From contig DRKP01000062.1 of NCBI GenBank assembly GCA_011051715.1, forward strand, positions 1-33,431: 33,431 nucleotides of DNA. Direction: 5' to 3'. Below the pieces are notes generated by a model. It ran no database searches, had not been told where the DNA came from, and was given only the letters and a program-made list of their open reading frames with translations. This stretch comes from Sedimenticola thiotaurini. Lineage in GTDB: Bacteria; Pseudomonadota; Gammaproteobacteria; Chromatiales; Chromatiaceae. The translations under genes were made by a program, and so were the position numbers. Numbering within the stretch: the first letter of the stretch is position 1; every line of letters starts with the position of its first letter. Positions 27,369 to 33,431 of this stretch are shown here, piece by piece.

Positions 27369-29771
27369 ATGACCGAGATCAACCAGGACCCCACGATAGA
27401 CCTGATCACCGACCAGGTACCGGCGCGGCAGGGCGAGGTGATGCCCGGCATCCTCCATCTGCTGCCGGTCACCACCCGCCCCTTCTTCCCAGGCCAGGGT
27501 ATCCCCCTGCTGATGAACGCCGAGCACTGGACCTCCACGATGAAGGCGGCCACCGAGGCCGGCAACAGCTTCCTGGGAATCGTGCTGGCCGACGCCGAGA
27601 GCGCGGAGAAGGCGGCCCCGCCGGACTTCCGGCGCATCGGGGTCGCCTGCCGCATCCACCGCATCCAGCAGGTGGACGGCCAGCTGCACGTGCTGGTGGA
27701 GTGCATCCAGCGCATCCGTATCGAGGAGGTGCTGGAGCAGCAGGCCCCCTTCACCGGCCGGGTGAGTTATCTCAGCGAGACCGCACCGGAGGAGCAGAAG
27801 GGCGAGATCAAGGCCTACTCCATGGCGATCATCAACACCATCAAGGAGCTGCTTCCCCTCAACCCGCTGTACGGTGAGGAGCTGAAGATGTTTCTCGACC
27901 GCATGGGGCCGGACGATCCCTCCCACCTGTCCGACTTCGCCGCCAGCCTCACCACCGCCGACAAGCACCAGCTGCAGGAGATACTGGAGACGGTGGAGCT
28001 GCTGCCACGGATGGAGAAGGTGCTGGTGCTGCTCAACCGCGAGCTGGAACTGGCCCGGGCCCAGCACCGGATCCGCAAGTCGGTGGAGGAGCGCATGGAG
28101 GGACAGCAGCGCGAGTTCTTCCTGCGGGAGCAGCTGAAGGCGATTCAGAAGGAACTGGGCATCGAGAAGGACGACCGTACCGCGGAGCTGGAGAAGTTTC
28201 GCCAGCGGCTGGAACGGCTGACCCTGCCGGAGCAGGCGATGGCGCGGCTGGACGAGGAGATGGAGAAGCTGTCGGTACTGGAGCCGGGGTCACCCGAGTA
28301 CGGGGTGACCCGCAACTACATCGACTGGATCACCCTGCTGCCCTGGGGCATCCACTCCAGGGACCGGCTCGACCTGAAGGCGGCCCGCAAGGCCCTGGAC
28401 CGGGACCACTATGGTCTGGAGGACGTGAAGGAGCGGATCCTGGAGTTCCTCGGCCTGGGCATCATGAAGGGGGAGATCTCCGGCTCCATCATCCTGCTGG
28501 TGGGTCCGCCCGGGGTCGGCAAGACCTCCATCGGCCGTTCCATCGCCAACGCCCTGGACCGGCGGTTCTACCGCTTCTCGGTGGGTGGCATGCGCGACGA
28601 GGCCGAGATCAAGGGCCATCGCCGCACCTACATCGGCGCCATGCCCGGCAAGTTCATCCAGGCGATGAAGGAGGTGGAGACCCAGAACCCGGTGATCATG
28701 CTGGACGAGGTCGACAAGATCGGCAGCTCATTCCAGGGCGACCCCGCCTCGGCCCTGCTGGAGGCGCTGGATCCGGAGCAGAACAGCGAGTTCCTGGACC
28801 ACTACCTGGATCTGCGCTTCGATCTCTCCAACGTGCTGTTCGTCTGCACCGCCAACCAGCTCGACACCATCCCTCCGCCGCTGCTCGATCGCATGGAGGT
28901 GATCTCCCTGGCCGGTTACATCGCCCAGGAGAAGCAGCAGATCGCCCGCCGCTACCTGCTGCCACGGCAGCTGGAGAAGGCCGGGTTGAAGCGCGGCGAC
29001 GTCAGGATCGGCGCCCCCGTGCTGCGTGCCATCATCGAAGGGTACGCCCGGGACGCCGGAGTACGGCGGCTGGAGAAGCAGATCAGCCGCATCGTGCGCA
29101 AGGCAGTGGTGGAGATACTGGAGGGCCGTGAGAAACCGGTGGTGATCGGGAAGGAGGAGTTGCGCCACTACCTCGGTGCCCCGGTGTTCCGCGACGAGCG
29201 CAAGCTGGGTGGCCCGGGGGTGGTCACCGGCCTGGCCTGGACCGCCATGGGCGGCGCCACCCTCAGCATAGAGGCGGTGCGCACCCACGGCTTCACCCGC
29301 GGCTTCAAGCTCACCGGCCAGCTGGGGGACGTGATGAAGGAGTCGGCCGAGATCGCCTACGGCTACATCGTCAGCCACGCCGAGAAGTACGGCGCCGACC
29401 CGGCCTTCTTCGAGAGCTCGTTCATCCACCTGCACGTACCGGCCGGCGCCACGCCCAAGGACGGCCCCAGTGCCGGCATCACCATCGCCTCGGCGCTGCT
29501 GTCGCTGGCCCGCAACCAGCCGGTACGGCCCATCGCCATGACCGGGGAACTGACCCTGACCGGCCACGTCTTCCCCATCGGCGGCGTGCGCGAGAAGATG
29601 ATCGCCGCCCGCCGTGCCGGCATCCGTGAGCTGATCCTGCCGGAGGAGAACCGGGGCGAGTTCGAAGAGGTCCCGGAACACATCCGCAAGGGTTTCAGGG
29701 TCCATTTCGCCAGCACCTTCGACGATGTGGCGCCGCTGCTGTTCGGGCGCGGGCGCCGCGCAGGTCGCTGA
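27369..29771 (+). CDS. lon: ATP-dependent protease, LonA type (AsrA-like)
   Basis: Soluble AAA+ protease that degrades misfolded and regulatory proteins. The 800-aa protein has a LON N-domain (about 20-215), a coiled linker (215-300), the AAA+ module with Walker A GPPGVGKT (K385) and Walker B IMLDEVDKIG, and the protease domain with catalytic Ser701 (DGPSAG) and Lys743 (REKMIAA). The N-terminus, with ILHLLPVTTRPFFPGQGIPLL, differs from the LPLRDVVVYP-type start of classical Lon. It recalls the second LonA of Pseudomonas aeruginosa (AsrA, PA0779), so a classical lon elsewhere in the genome is likely. ATG 27369 has only a weak ribosome site. No sigma-32-type promoter was recognised. rsmA ends 66 bp upstream. 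Confidence 0.93.
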   Translation: MTEINQDPTIDLITDQVPARQGEVMPGILHLLPVTTRPFFPGQGIPLLMNAEHWTSTMKAATEAGNSFLGIVLADAESAEKAAPPDFRRIGVACRIHRIQQVDGQLHVLVECIQRIRIEEVLEQQAPFTGRVSYLSETAPEEQKGEIKAYSMAIINTIKELLPLNPLYGEELKMFLDRMGPDDPSHLSDFAASLTTADKHQLQEILETVELLPRMEKVLVLLNRELELARAQHRIRKSVEERMEGQQREFFLREQLKAIQKELGIEKDDRTAELEKFRQRLERLTLPEQAMARLDEEMEKLSVLEPGSPEYGVTRNYIDWITLLPWGIHSRDRLDLKAARKALDRDHYGLEDVKERILEFLGLGIMKGEISGSIILLVGPPGVGKTSIGRSIANALDRRFYRFSVGGMRDEAEIKGHRRTYIGAMPGKFIQAMKEVETQNPVIMLDEVDKIGSSFQGDPASALLEALDPEQNSEFLDHYLDLRFDLSNVLFVCTANQLDTIPPPLLDRMEVISLAGYIAQEKQQIARRYLLPRQLEKAGLKRGDVRIGAPVLRAIIEGYARDAGVRRLEKQISRIVRKAVVEILEGREKPVVIGKEELRHYLGAPVFRDERKLGGPGVVTGLAWTAMGGATLSIEAVRTHGFTRGFKLTGQLGDVMKESAEIAYGYIVSHAEKYGADPAFFESSFIHLHVPAGATPKDGPSAGITIASALLSLARNQPVRPIAMTGELTLTGHVFPIGGVREKMIAARRAGIRELILPEENRGEFEEVPEHIRKGFRVHFASTFDDVAPLLFGRGRRAGR

Positions 29772-29780
29772 CCTGAGTCA

Positions 29781-29805
29781 TTCGCGGCGAGGGTGCCACT
29801 CCCAC
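29781..29805 (-). repeat. REP element, left copy
   Basis: Read on the minus strand this 25-mer begins GTGGGAGTGGC and ends GCCGCGAA, the head-plus-hairpin form of gammaproteobacterial REPs (GTAGGAGCGGC...GCCGCGA type). The stem is GTGGC/GCCGC with one G-T pair. It is 10 bp after the lon stop and head-to-head with the next copy. Confidence 0.7.
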
Positions 29806-29819
29806 AGGGCACCGCACCA

Positions 29820-29844
29820 GTAGGAGCGCCGCCCCCGGCGCGAA
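29820..29844 (+). repeat. REP element, right copy
   Basis: The plus-strand 25-mer has head GTAGGAG, perfect stem GCGCCG/CGGCGC with a short C-rich loop, and tail GAA. It matches the left copy at 19 of 25 positions, and one stem pair (positions 10 and 19) is exchanged G-C for C-G, keeping the hairpin. A degenerate third copy with head GCAGGAG may lie on the minus strand at about 29871-29893. Such elements are moved by TnpA_REP (RAYT) transposases; none is in this window. Confidence 0.7.
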
Positions 29845-29942
29845 CCGGAACGGCACACCAACCGGAATCCTTTACGGCGGGGGCCTCTCCTGCCGGTCAT
29901 GTCGACGCGACGGGGGCGGCGCATCCTCGGCCTTCATCAAGT

Positions 29943-29978
29943 GCCGGAAAAACACGGAATGTCGAGGGTTTTTCCGGC
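29943..29978. repeat. 11-bp inverted repeat upstream of the globule gene
   Basis: GCCGGAAAAAC (29943-29953) is exactly repeated in inverse as GTTTTTCCGGC (29968-29978) around 14 bases. No T-run follows, so it is not a clear terminator; a regulator site or a barrier to lon read-through is possible. Its left arm overlaps AAAAACACGGAATGT (29948-29962), which recurs with one mismatch at 30134-30148 just before the globule-gene ribosome site. The remainder of 29772-30162 holds the REP pair and the promoter, and no gene. Confidence 0.6.
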
Positions 29979-30041
29979 TCCCCAATGCCCTTCACAGCCA
30001 TGGATATTGGACTATTTTTTAATCTGCGGGAAACGGAGTAC

Positions 30042-30070
30042 TTGACTTTTTAAGCAATTACTAATAGACT
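30042..30070 (+). promoter_or_regulatory. Promoter of the sulfur-globule gene
   Basis: TTGACT (30042-30047), a 17-bp spacer and TAGACT (30065-30070), with a markedly AT-rich block (30004-30023) upstream. The predicted start near 30077 leaves a leader of about 85 nt. The base composition differs sharply from the surrounding GC-rich DNA, as expected for a strong promoter. Confidence 0.65.
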
Positions 30071-30106
30071 CCAACTCAGAAAGTGTTCCAGCAGTACCCC
30101 GAGCGC

Positions 30107-30136
30107 TTTCGAATCACTCGACTGAGTAACTCGAAA
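30107..30136 (+). other. 5'-UTR hairpin of the globule-gene mRNA
   Basis: TTTCGA (30107-30112) pairs with TCGAAA (30131-30136), and inside it ACTC (30116-30119) pairs with GAGT (30124-30127) around GACT, with a 3x3 internal loop. It ends 14 bases before the AGGAG ribosome site, leaving that site free. It may stabilise the message or be a regulatory stem. Confidence 0.5.
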
Positions 30137-30162
30137 AAAACGGAATGTTCAGGAGATTACAG

Positions 30163-30519
30163 ATGAAAACGATCGTGAAAGCTGCTGCCGTTGCTGCAAT
30201 GCTCGCCGCCTCTGCGTCTGCTTCCGCATGGTGGGGTGGCCCGTGGGGTGGGTATCCCGGTTATGGTGGTTGGGGTGACGACTGGCTGGGTGACGGCTGG
30301 GGTGACATGTTCGGCGACTTCAACATGAACTTCAGCGGTGGCGGTTATGGCCGCGGCCGCGGTTACGGCTATGGCCGTGGCTATGGCTATGGTTACCCCT
30401 ACTACGGCTACGGCCCCTACTGGGGCGCCCCCTATGGCTACGCCCCGTATGCCTATCCGTATGCCGCTCCGGTTGCTCCGGTCGCCCCCCAGGCTCCGGC
30501 TGCCACCGAGTCCAAGTAA
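30163..30519 (+). CDS. Sulfur globule protein (Gly/Tyr-rich, secreted)
   Basis: A 118-aa secreted structural protein of the family that coats periplasmic sulfur globules in sulfur-oxidising bacteria such as Allochromatium (SgpA/SgpB type). It has a Sec signal peptide [22 protein letters not shown] with cleavage after ASA (residue 22). The 96-residue mature part is almost entirely G, Y, W, P and A: a WWGGPWGG start, [13 protein letters not shown], then GYG/GRG and [10 protein letters not shown] repeats ending in a Pro/Ala/Val tail. ATG 30163 is set by AGGAG (30151-30155) seven bases upstream. It is monocistronic with a strong promoter and terminator, suggesting abundant expression. A generic Gly-rich secreted protein is the alternative, but the DMFGDF and WGGPWGG text favours Sgp. 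Confidence 0.85.
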   Translation: MKTIVKAAAVAAMLAASASASAWWGGPWGGYPGYGGWGDDWLGDGWGDMFGDFNMNFSGGGYGRGRGYGYGRGYGYGYPYYGYGPYWGAPYGYAPYAYPYAAPVAPVAPQAPAATESK

Positions 30520-30545
30520 GATCTTCCGATCCTCACTTGCGGCAG

Positions 30546-30595
30546 GGTACCCTTGGGGTACCGGAAAATGCGGGCTTCGGCCCGCATTTTTCTTT
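30546..30595 (+). terminator. Double-hairpin terminator of the globule gene
   Basis: First hairpin: GGTACCC-TTG-GGGTACC (30546-30562), a perfect 7-bp stem. Second: AAAATGCGGGC-TTCG-GCCCGCATTTT (30565-30590), a perfect 11-bp stem with a UUCG loop, followed by TCTTTT. The second is a textbook Rho-independent terminator; the first may protect the 3' end of an abundant mRNA. Confidence 0.92.
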
Positions 30596-30772
30596 TCGGC
30601 TGGGCTGAAATCCGGCCGTGATGGTGCTGCCGCGGGTGGCTGTGAATGGTCGGGAAAACCAGGATTCAGCGATCCGCCCGCCGCTGTCTGCCGTCAGGAG
30701 CGTCCATGTACGGCCGAATGTCCCCGCTGATCGCCCGTTCTCCAACGCCATGGCCAGCCACGTGGTGCGGGA

Positions 30773-30813
30773 TTGACGGACATCAAAGCGGCGGCGTGGA
30801 CATCGGCTATGCT
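30773..30813 (+). promoter_or_regulatory. FNR/DNR-type operator and -10 of nnrS
   Basis: TTGAC-GGAC-ATCAA (30773-30786) matches the FNR/NNR/DNR consensus TTGAT-N4-ATCAA at 9 of 10 defined bases. A -10-like TATGCT lies at 30808-30813. This puts the box centre about 41 bp before the predicted start (near 30820), the class II activator position. No -35 hexamer is needed or seen. The rest of the 332-bp stretch 30520-30851 holds the globule terminator and otherwise nothing I can name. Confidence 0.7.
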
Positions 30814-30851
30814 GCCTCCCACGTCCACCTCCGCAGGCAAGCGACCGTTCC

Positions 30852-32051
30852 ATGTTGAAGATCCACTCCGAACCCCCCAAGCCGAGGCTGCAGTACCAGG
30901 GCATCCCGGTCCTGGCCCTCGGTTTCCGTCCCTTCTTCAGTCTGGCCGGGATCACCGCCGTCGTCCTGCTGCTGTTCTGGCTCGGCATCTGGAGCGGCGG
31001 CATCGCAGCCCCCGACTACTATGGCGGCATCGTCTGGCACAGCCACGAGATGCTGTTCGGATACGCCGGGGCGGTGATTGCCGGCTTCCTCCTCACCGCG
31101 GTGCGCAACTGGACCGGCGCCGAGGTACCCACCGGGCGCGCCCTCGGGCTGCTCGCCCTGCTGTGGCTGGCCGGCCGGCTGGCACCACTGTTCAGCGGCA
31201 TCCTGCCCACCAGCCTGGTCGCGGCGATCGACATTGCCTTCCTGCCGGCGGTGGCCGTGGCCCTGATCCCGCCATTGTGGCAGGGCCGGCAGAGGATCAA
31301 CCGCATCTTCGTGCCGCTGCTGTTGGCCATGGGGGTGGCCAACCTGCTGGTGCATCTGCAGCCCCTGAGCATGGCCGACCTGGCCTCCCGCGGTATCGAC
31401 ATGATGCTCTACCTGGTGCTGTTCCTGATCACCATCATCGCCGGACGGGTGGTCCCCTTCTTCACCCAGGCCGTGATCCCCGGTTACCAGGTCTCCAGCC
31501 GCCCCTGGGTCGAGGCGCTGGTCACGGTCTCCCTGGGCCTGCTGGTCCTGCTGCAGCCGTTCGGTCTGCCGGAACAGGCGACCGGCCTGGTCGCCCTGGT
31601 GGTGGCCATCGCCCAGGCCCTGCGCATCCAGCTCTGGCATGACCGGCAGGTCTGGGGGATCCCCATCCTCTGGGTGCTGTACAGCGGCTATCTGTGGCTG
31701 GTGGCCGGTTTTCTGCTGCTGGGCCTGTCCGGTTTCGGGCTGCTGCCGGCCAACCTGGCCAAGCACGCACTCACCATCGGCGCCATCGGTATCCTCACCC
31801 TGGGCATGATGGCACGCGTCGCGCTGGGCCATACCGGCCGCCCCATCGATCCGCCACGGCTGATGCTGCCGGCGTTCGTGCTGCTCAACCTGGCCGCCCT
31901 GGTGCGGGTGTTCGCACCGCTGCTGTGGCCGGGACAGTACGCCCTCTGGGTGCACCTCTCCGGCAGCCTCTGGATCCTGGTCTTCGCCCTCTTCTGCGCA
32001 CTCTATCTGCCGATGCTGTCCCGCCCCCGGATCGACGGCAAGGCGGGCTGA
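30852..32051 (+). CDS. nnrS: NnrS family membrane protein
   Basis: A 399-aa heme- and copper-containing inner-membrane protein family linked to nitric oxide defence and denitrification. About twelve membrane helices are visible. Family text includes ALGFRPFFSLAG (22-33), the histidine-rich WHSHEMLFGYAGAVIAGF (62-79), LTAVRNWTG, RVVPFFTQ and ARVALGHTGRP near the C-terminus. The N-terminal GFRPFF and HSHE motifs are the hallmark. NnrS relieves NO-derived damage to Fe-S and dinitrosyl-iron targets in Vibrio cholerae. ATG 30852 lacks a strong ribosome site. The FNR/DNR-type box upstream fits induction by low oxygen or NO. No NO reductase or nir genes are in the window. Confidence 0.94.
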   Translation: MLKIHSEPPKPRLQYQGIPVLALGFRPFFSLAGITAVVLLLFWLGIWSGGIAAPDYYGGIVWHSHEMLFGYAGAVIAGFLLTAVRNWTGAEVPTGRALGLLALLWLAGRLAPLFSGILPTSLVAAIDIAFLPAVAVALIPPLWQGRQRINRIFVPLLLAMGVANLLVHLQPLSMADLASRGIDMMLYLVLFLITIIAGRVVPFFTQAVIPGYQVSSRPWVEALVTVSLGLLVLLQPFGLPEQATGLVALVVAIAQALRIQLWHDRQVWGIPILWVLYSGYLWLVAGFLLLGLSGFGLLPANLAKHALTIGAIGILTLGMMARVALGHTGRPIDPPRLMLPAFVLLNLAALVRVFAPLLWPGQYALWVHLSGSLWILVFALFCALYLPMLSRPRIDGKAG

Positions 32052-33431
32052 TCAGTCGGCGCCCAGCAGCTGCCAGCCGAGGCGGTAGCTGCGCCCGTCA
32101 GAGAGGCGGTAGGGCCGCTCGATCACACCGGACCGCCCAGGCGGTGGCAATCCCGGCCCCAGGCGTCGCTCCAGGTAGACCGTCACCGCCTCCGGCACCG
32201 CCGGTGACTCGTCCGCATTCCAGACCAGCAGCACCGGTCCGCCCCGCTGCCGGTACAGCCGGTGCAGGGGGAAATCGACCCGCGGGGCGGCCACCAGAGC
32301 CGCCGGCAGATAGGGTTTCAGGTTGCCGCCGATGAAGGTGTTCTGGGCCACCACCAGGGGCGCCGCGCCGGCCACCCGCCGCAGCCCGGAGGCCAGCTCC
32401 GCACCCGGAAAGTGAGGCTTGGTATAGTTGCCCGTCAATGGTGCCAGGTAGACCCGCGCCGCCAGCCCGACCGGGATCAACAGCATCACCAGCAGCAGCG
32501 CGCCCTGGTAGCGCCGTACTGCCCGTGGCTGCCAGATGCCAGGGCCGGCGAGGGCAAACAGCAGGACCGGCAGGAAGTGCAGCAGCGGCAGCATCCAGCG
32601 GCTGCGGAACACGGTGCCACCGCTGACGACCAGGAACAGCACCAGGATCCCCAGGGTGACCCAGAACAGCCGCAGCAGCAGCCGCAGCCCGGGGGGTCGG
32701 GAGGCGGGATCGGCGGAAGCCGGCTGGCGCCAGGGCCGGAACAGGGCCAGGAACAGGAGCAGCAGCAGGGCAGCGAACTCGAGAGAGGACTTCACCAGCG
32801 AATAGAGACCCTTGCTGAAATGGATCCAGTAGCCACCGGTTGTGCTCTCCAGCTTGTAACTGGTGGCGGTGGCCACCTCCAGGTTGGAGATCATCCACAA
32901 CAGGAAGGGAGCGGCGACCAGCAGGGCAAGGAGCCCGGCGGCGGCGAAGCGCCGGTTGAACAGCAGCCGCGGCTCCAGGCTGCCCAAGCTGACCAGCAGG
33001 GCGGCGGCGAACAGCCAGTAGTTCCACTTGGAGACGAGCCCGAGCCCCAGCAGCAGGCCGAACAGCAGGTACTGTCCCCAGCCACGGCGACCGTCGAGCA
33101 GGGCCAGGGCGGCCCACAGGGTGGCGGCCGCCAGGGTGGTGACAAGTACCGTGTGGGTCAGGTCGCGCTGGGACTCCCAGCCGATGCCGGGCAGCAACAG
33201 CAGGGAGAGGGCCGCCAGCGCCGCCTGGTCCCGGCCAAGTCCGGCGTGACGCGCCACGAACCAGCTGCAGGCATAGAGACCGAACAGCAGCAGGTTCTTC
33301 AGCAGGCTCAGGGCCACCACCCCCTCCCCGAACAGCCGCAGCAGCGGGATCTGCAGCCAGGTGTAGAGCGGAGGATCGGGGCTGTAGCCGAGCTGCAGCC
33401 GCTGACCGAGGATCAGCTGCTCCGCCTCGTC
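32052..33431 (-). CDS. GT39/PMT_2-type membrane glycosyltransferase, 5' end outside window
   Basis: Incomplete: 459 codons plus stop, with the start beyond 33431. It is a polytopic membrane protein of the ArnT/PMT_2 class that uses a polyprenyl-phosphate sugar to glycosylate a lipid or protein on the outer face. The first visible residues, DEAEQ, carry the acidic catalytic pair of the first loop, followed by LQLGYSPDPPLYTWLQ, which is typical of the family. About nine membrane helices are seen, then a soluble C-terminal domain (roughly the last 130 residues). The acceptor is unknown; lipid A is one possibility only. Its stop directly abuts the nnrS stop, with no base between. Confidence 0.88.
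   Translation of the reverse strand, partial: DEAEQLILGQRLQLGYSPDPPLYTWLQIPLLRLFGEGVVALSLLKNLLLFGLYACSWFVARHAGLGRDQAALAALSLLLLPGIGWESQRDLTHTVLVTTLAAATLWAALALLDGRRGWGQYLLFGLLLGLGLVSKWNYWLFAAALLVSLGSLEPRLLFNRRFAAAGLLALLVAAPFLLWMISNLEVATATSYKLESTTGGYWIHFSKGLYSLVKSSLEFAALLLLLFLALFRPWRQPASADPASRPPGLRLLLRLFWVTLGILVLFLVVSGGTVFRSRWMLPLLHFLPVLLFALAGPGIWQPRAVRRYQGALLLVMLLIPVGLAARVYLAPLTGNYTKPHFPGAELASGLRRVAGAAPLVVAQNTFIGGNLKPYLPAALVAAPRVDFPLHRLYRQRGGPVLLVWNADESPAVPEAVTVYLERRLGPGLPPPGRSGVIERPYRLSDGRSYRLGWQLLGAD

Noticed and set aside
24306-28067. A minus-strand open frame of about 1,250 codons opposite the GGDEF-EAL, rsmA and lon genes
   Set aside because: It is the antisense shadow of three clearly conserved genes in GC-rich DNA; its translation is low-complexity and matches no family pattern.
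29793-30053. A plus-strand 86-codon frame between lon and the globule gene
   Set aside because: It crosses the REP pair, the inverted repeat and the promoter region, and has no ribosome site or domain.
30533-31003. A minus-strand 156-codon frame between the globule gene and nnrS
   Set aside because: It runs through the Rho-independent terminator and into the nnrS start, and its translation looks like a read-through of hairpin DNA.

Overview
The window is 33.4 kb of GC-rich chromosome from a gammaproteobacterium. It is almost entirely housekeeping DNA in conserved gene order, with very little intergenic space. Three features point to a sulfur-oxidising member, such as a Chromatiales-type purple sulfur bacterium or a related free-living or symbiotic sulfur oxidiser: a sulfur-globule-type secreted Gly/Tyr-rich protein (30163-30519), an nnrS gene behind an FNR-type operator, and Fe-S carriers, one of them under an IscR-like site. 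No prophage, insertion sequence, CRISPR array or tRNA is visible. The only repeats of note are a head-to-head REP pair and some short repeats upstream of the globule gene.

Region 1 (1-9716). The left edge holds the promoters and leader of an rRNA operon read leftwards; the 16S gene itself lies just outside. Next comes tyrS, with a divergent M23 peptidase and anmK. Facing them is the minus-strand set argC, a DUF6776 gene, bactofilin and erpA. From memory, this order matches the Pseudomonas aeruginosa PA0661-PA0668 neighbourhood, which also carries hemJ. DUF4126-hemJ (plus), an IscA-like carrier (minus) and a DUF5063 gene (minus) complete the region.

Region 2 (9811-24188). thiD-thiE-hemL are joined by ATGA overlaps. 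A three-domain DedA-PAP2-LssY membrane protein follows. The minus-strand unit is an uncharacterised membrane protein, then mpl, ubiX and a stand-alone LON domain. rnd is divergent from that unit. The last set is the tightly overlapping minus-strand operon miaB-phoH-ybeY-corC-lnt.

Region 3 (24372-33431). This part is looser and more lineage-specific: a membrane GGDEF-EAL protein, rsmA without its usual apaG/apaH or pdxA/surA/lptD neighbours, a full-length LonA-type protease of a divergent (AsrA-like) type, REP repeats, the sulfur-globule gene with its own strong promoter, 5' hairpin and double 3' hairpin, nnrS, and a truncated GT39-type glycosyltransferase running off the right edge.

The most informative non-coding signals are an IscR type-1-like box over the erpA -35, an FNR/DNR-type palindrome placed at about -41 of the nnrS promoter, two tandem rrn promoters with a boxA-containing leader, and the REP pair with compensatory stem changes. 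I do not see a convincing undescribed multi-gene system. The least understood items are the membrane protein before mpl, the DUF6776, DUF5063 and DUF4126 genes, the IscA variant with a CxxC tail, and the input domain of the GGDEF-EAL protein.
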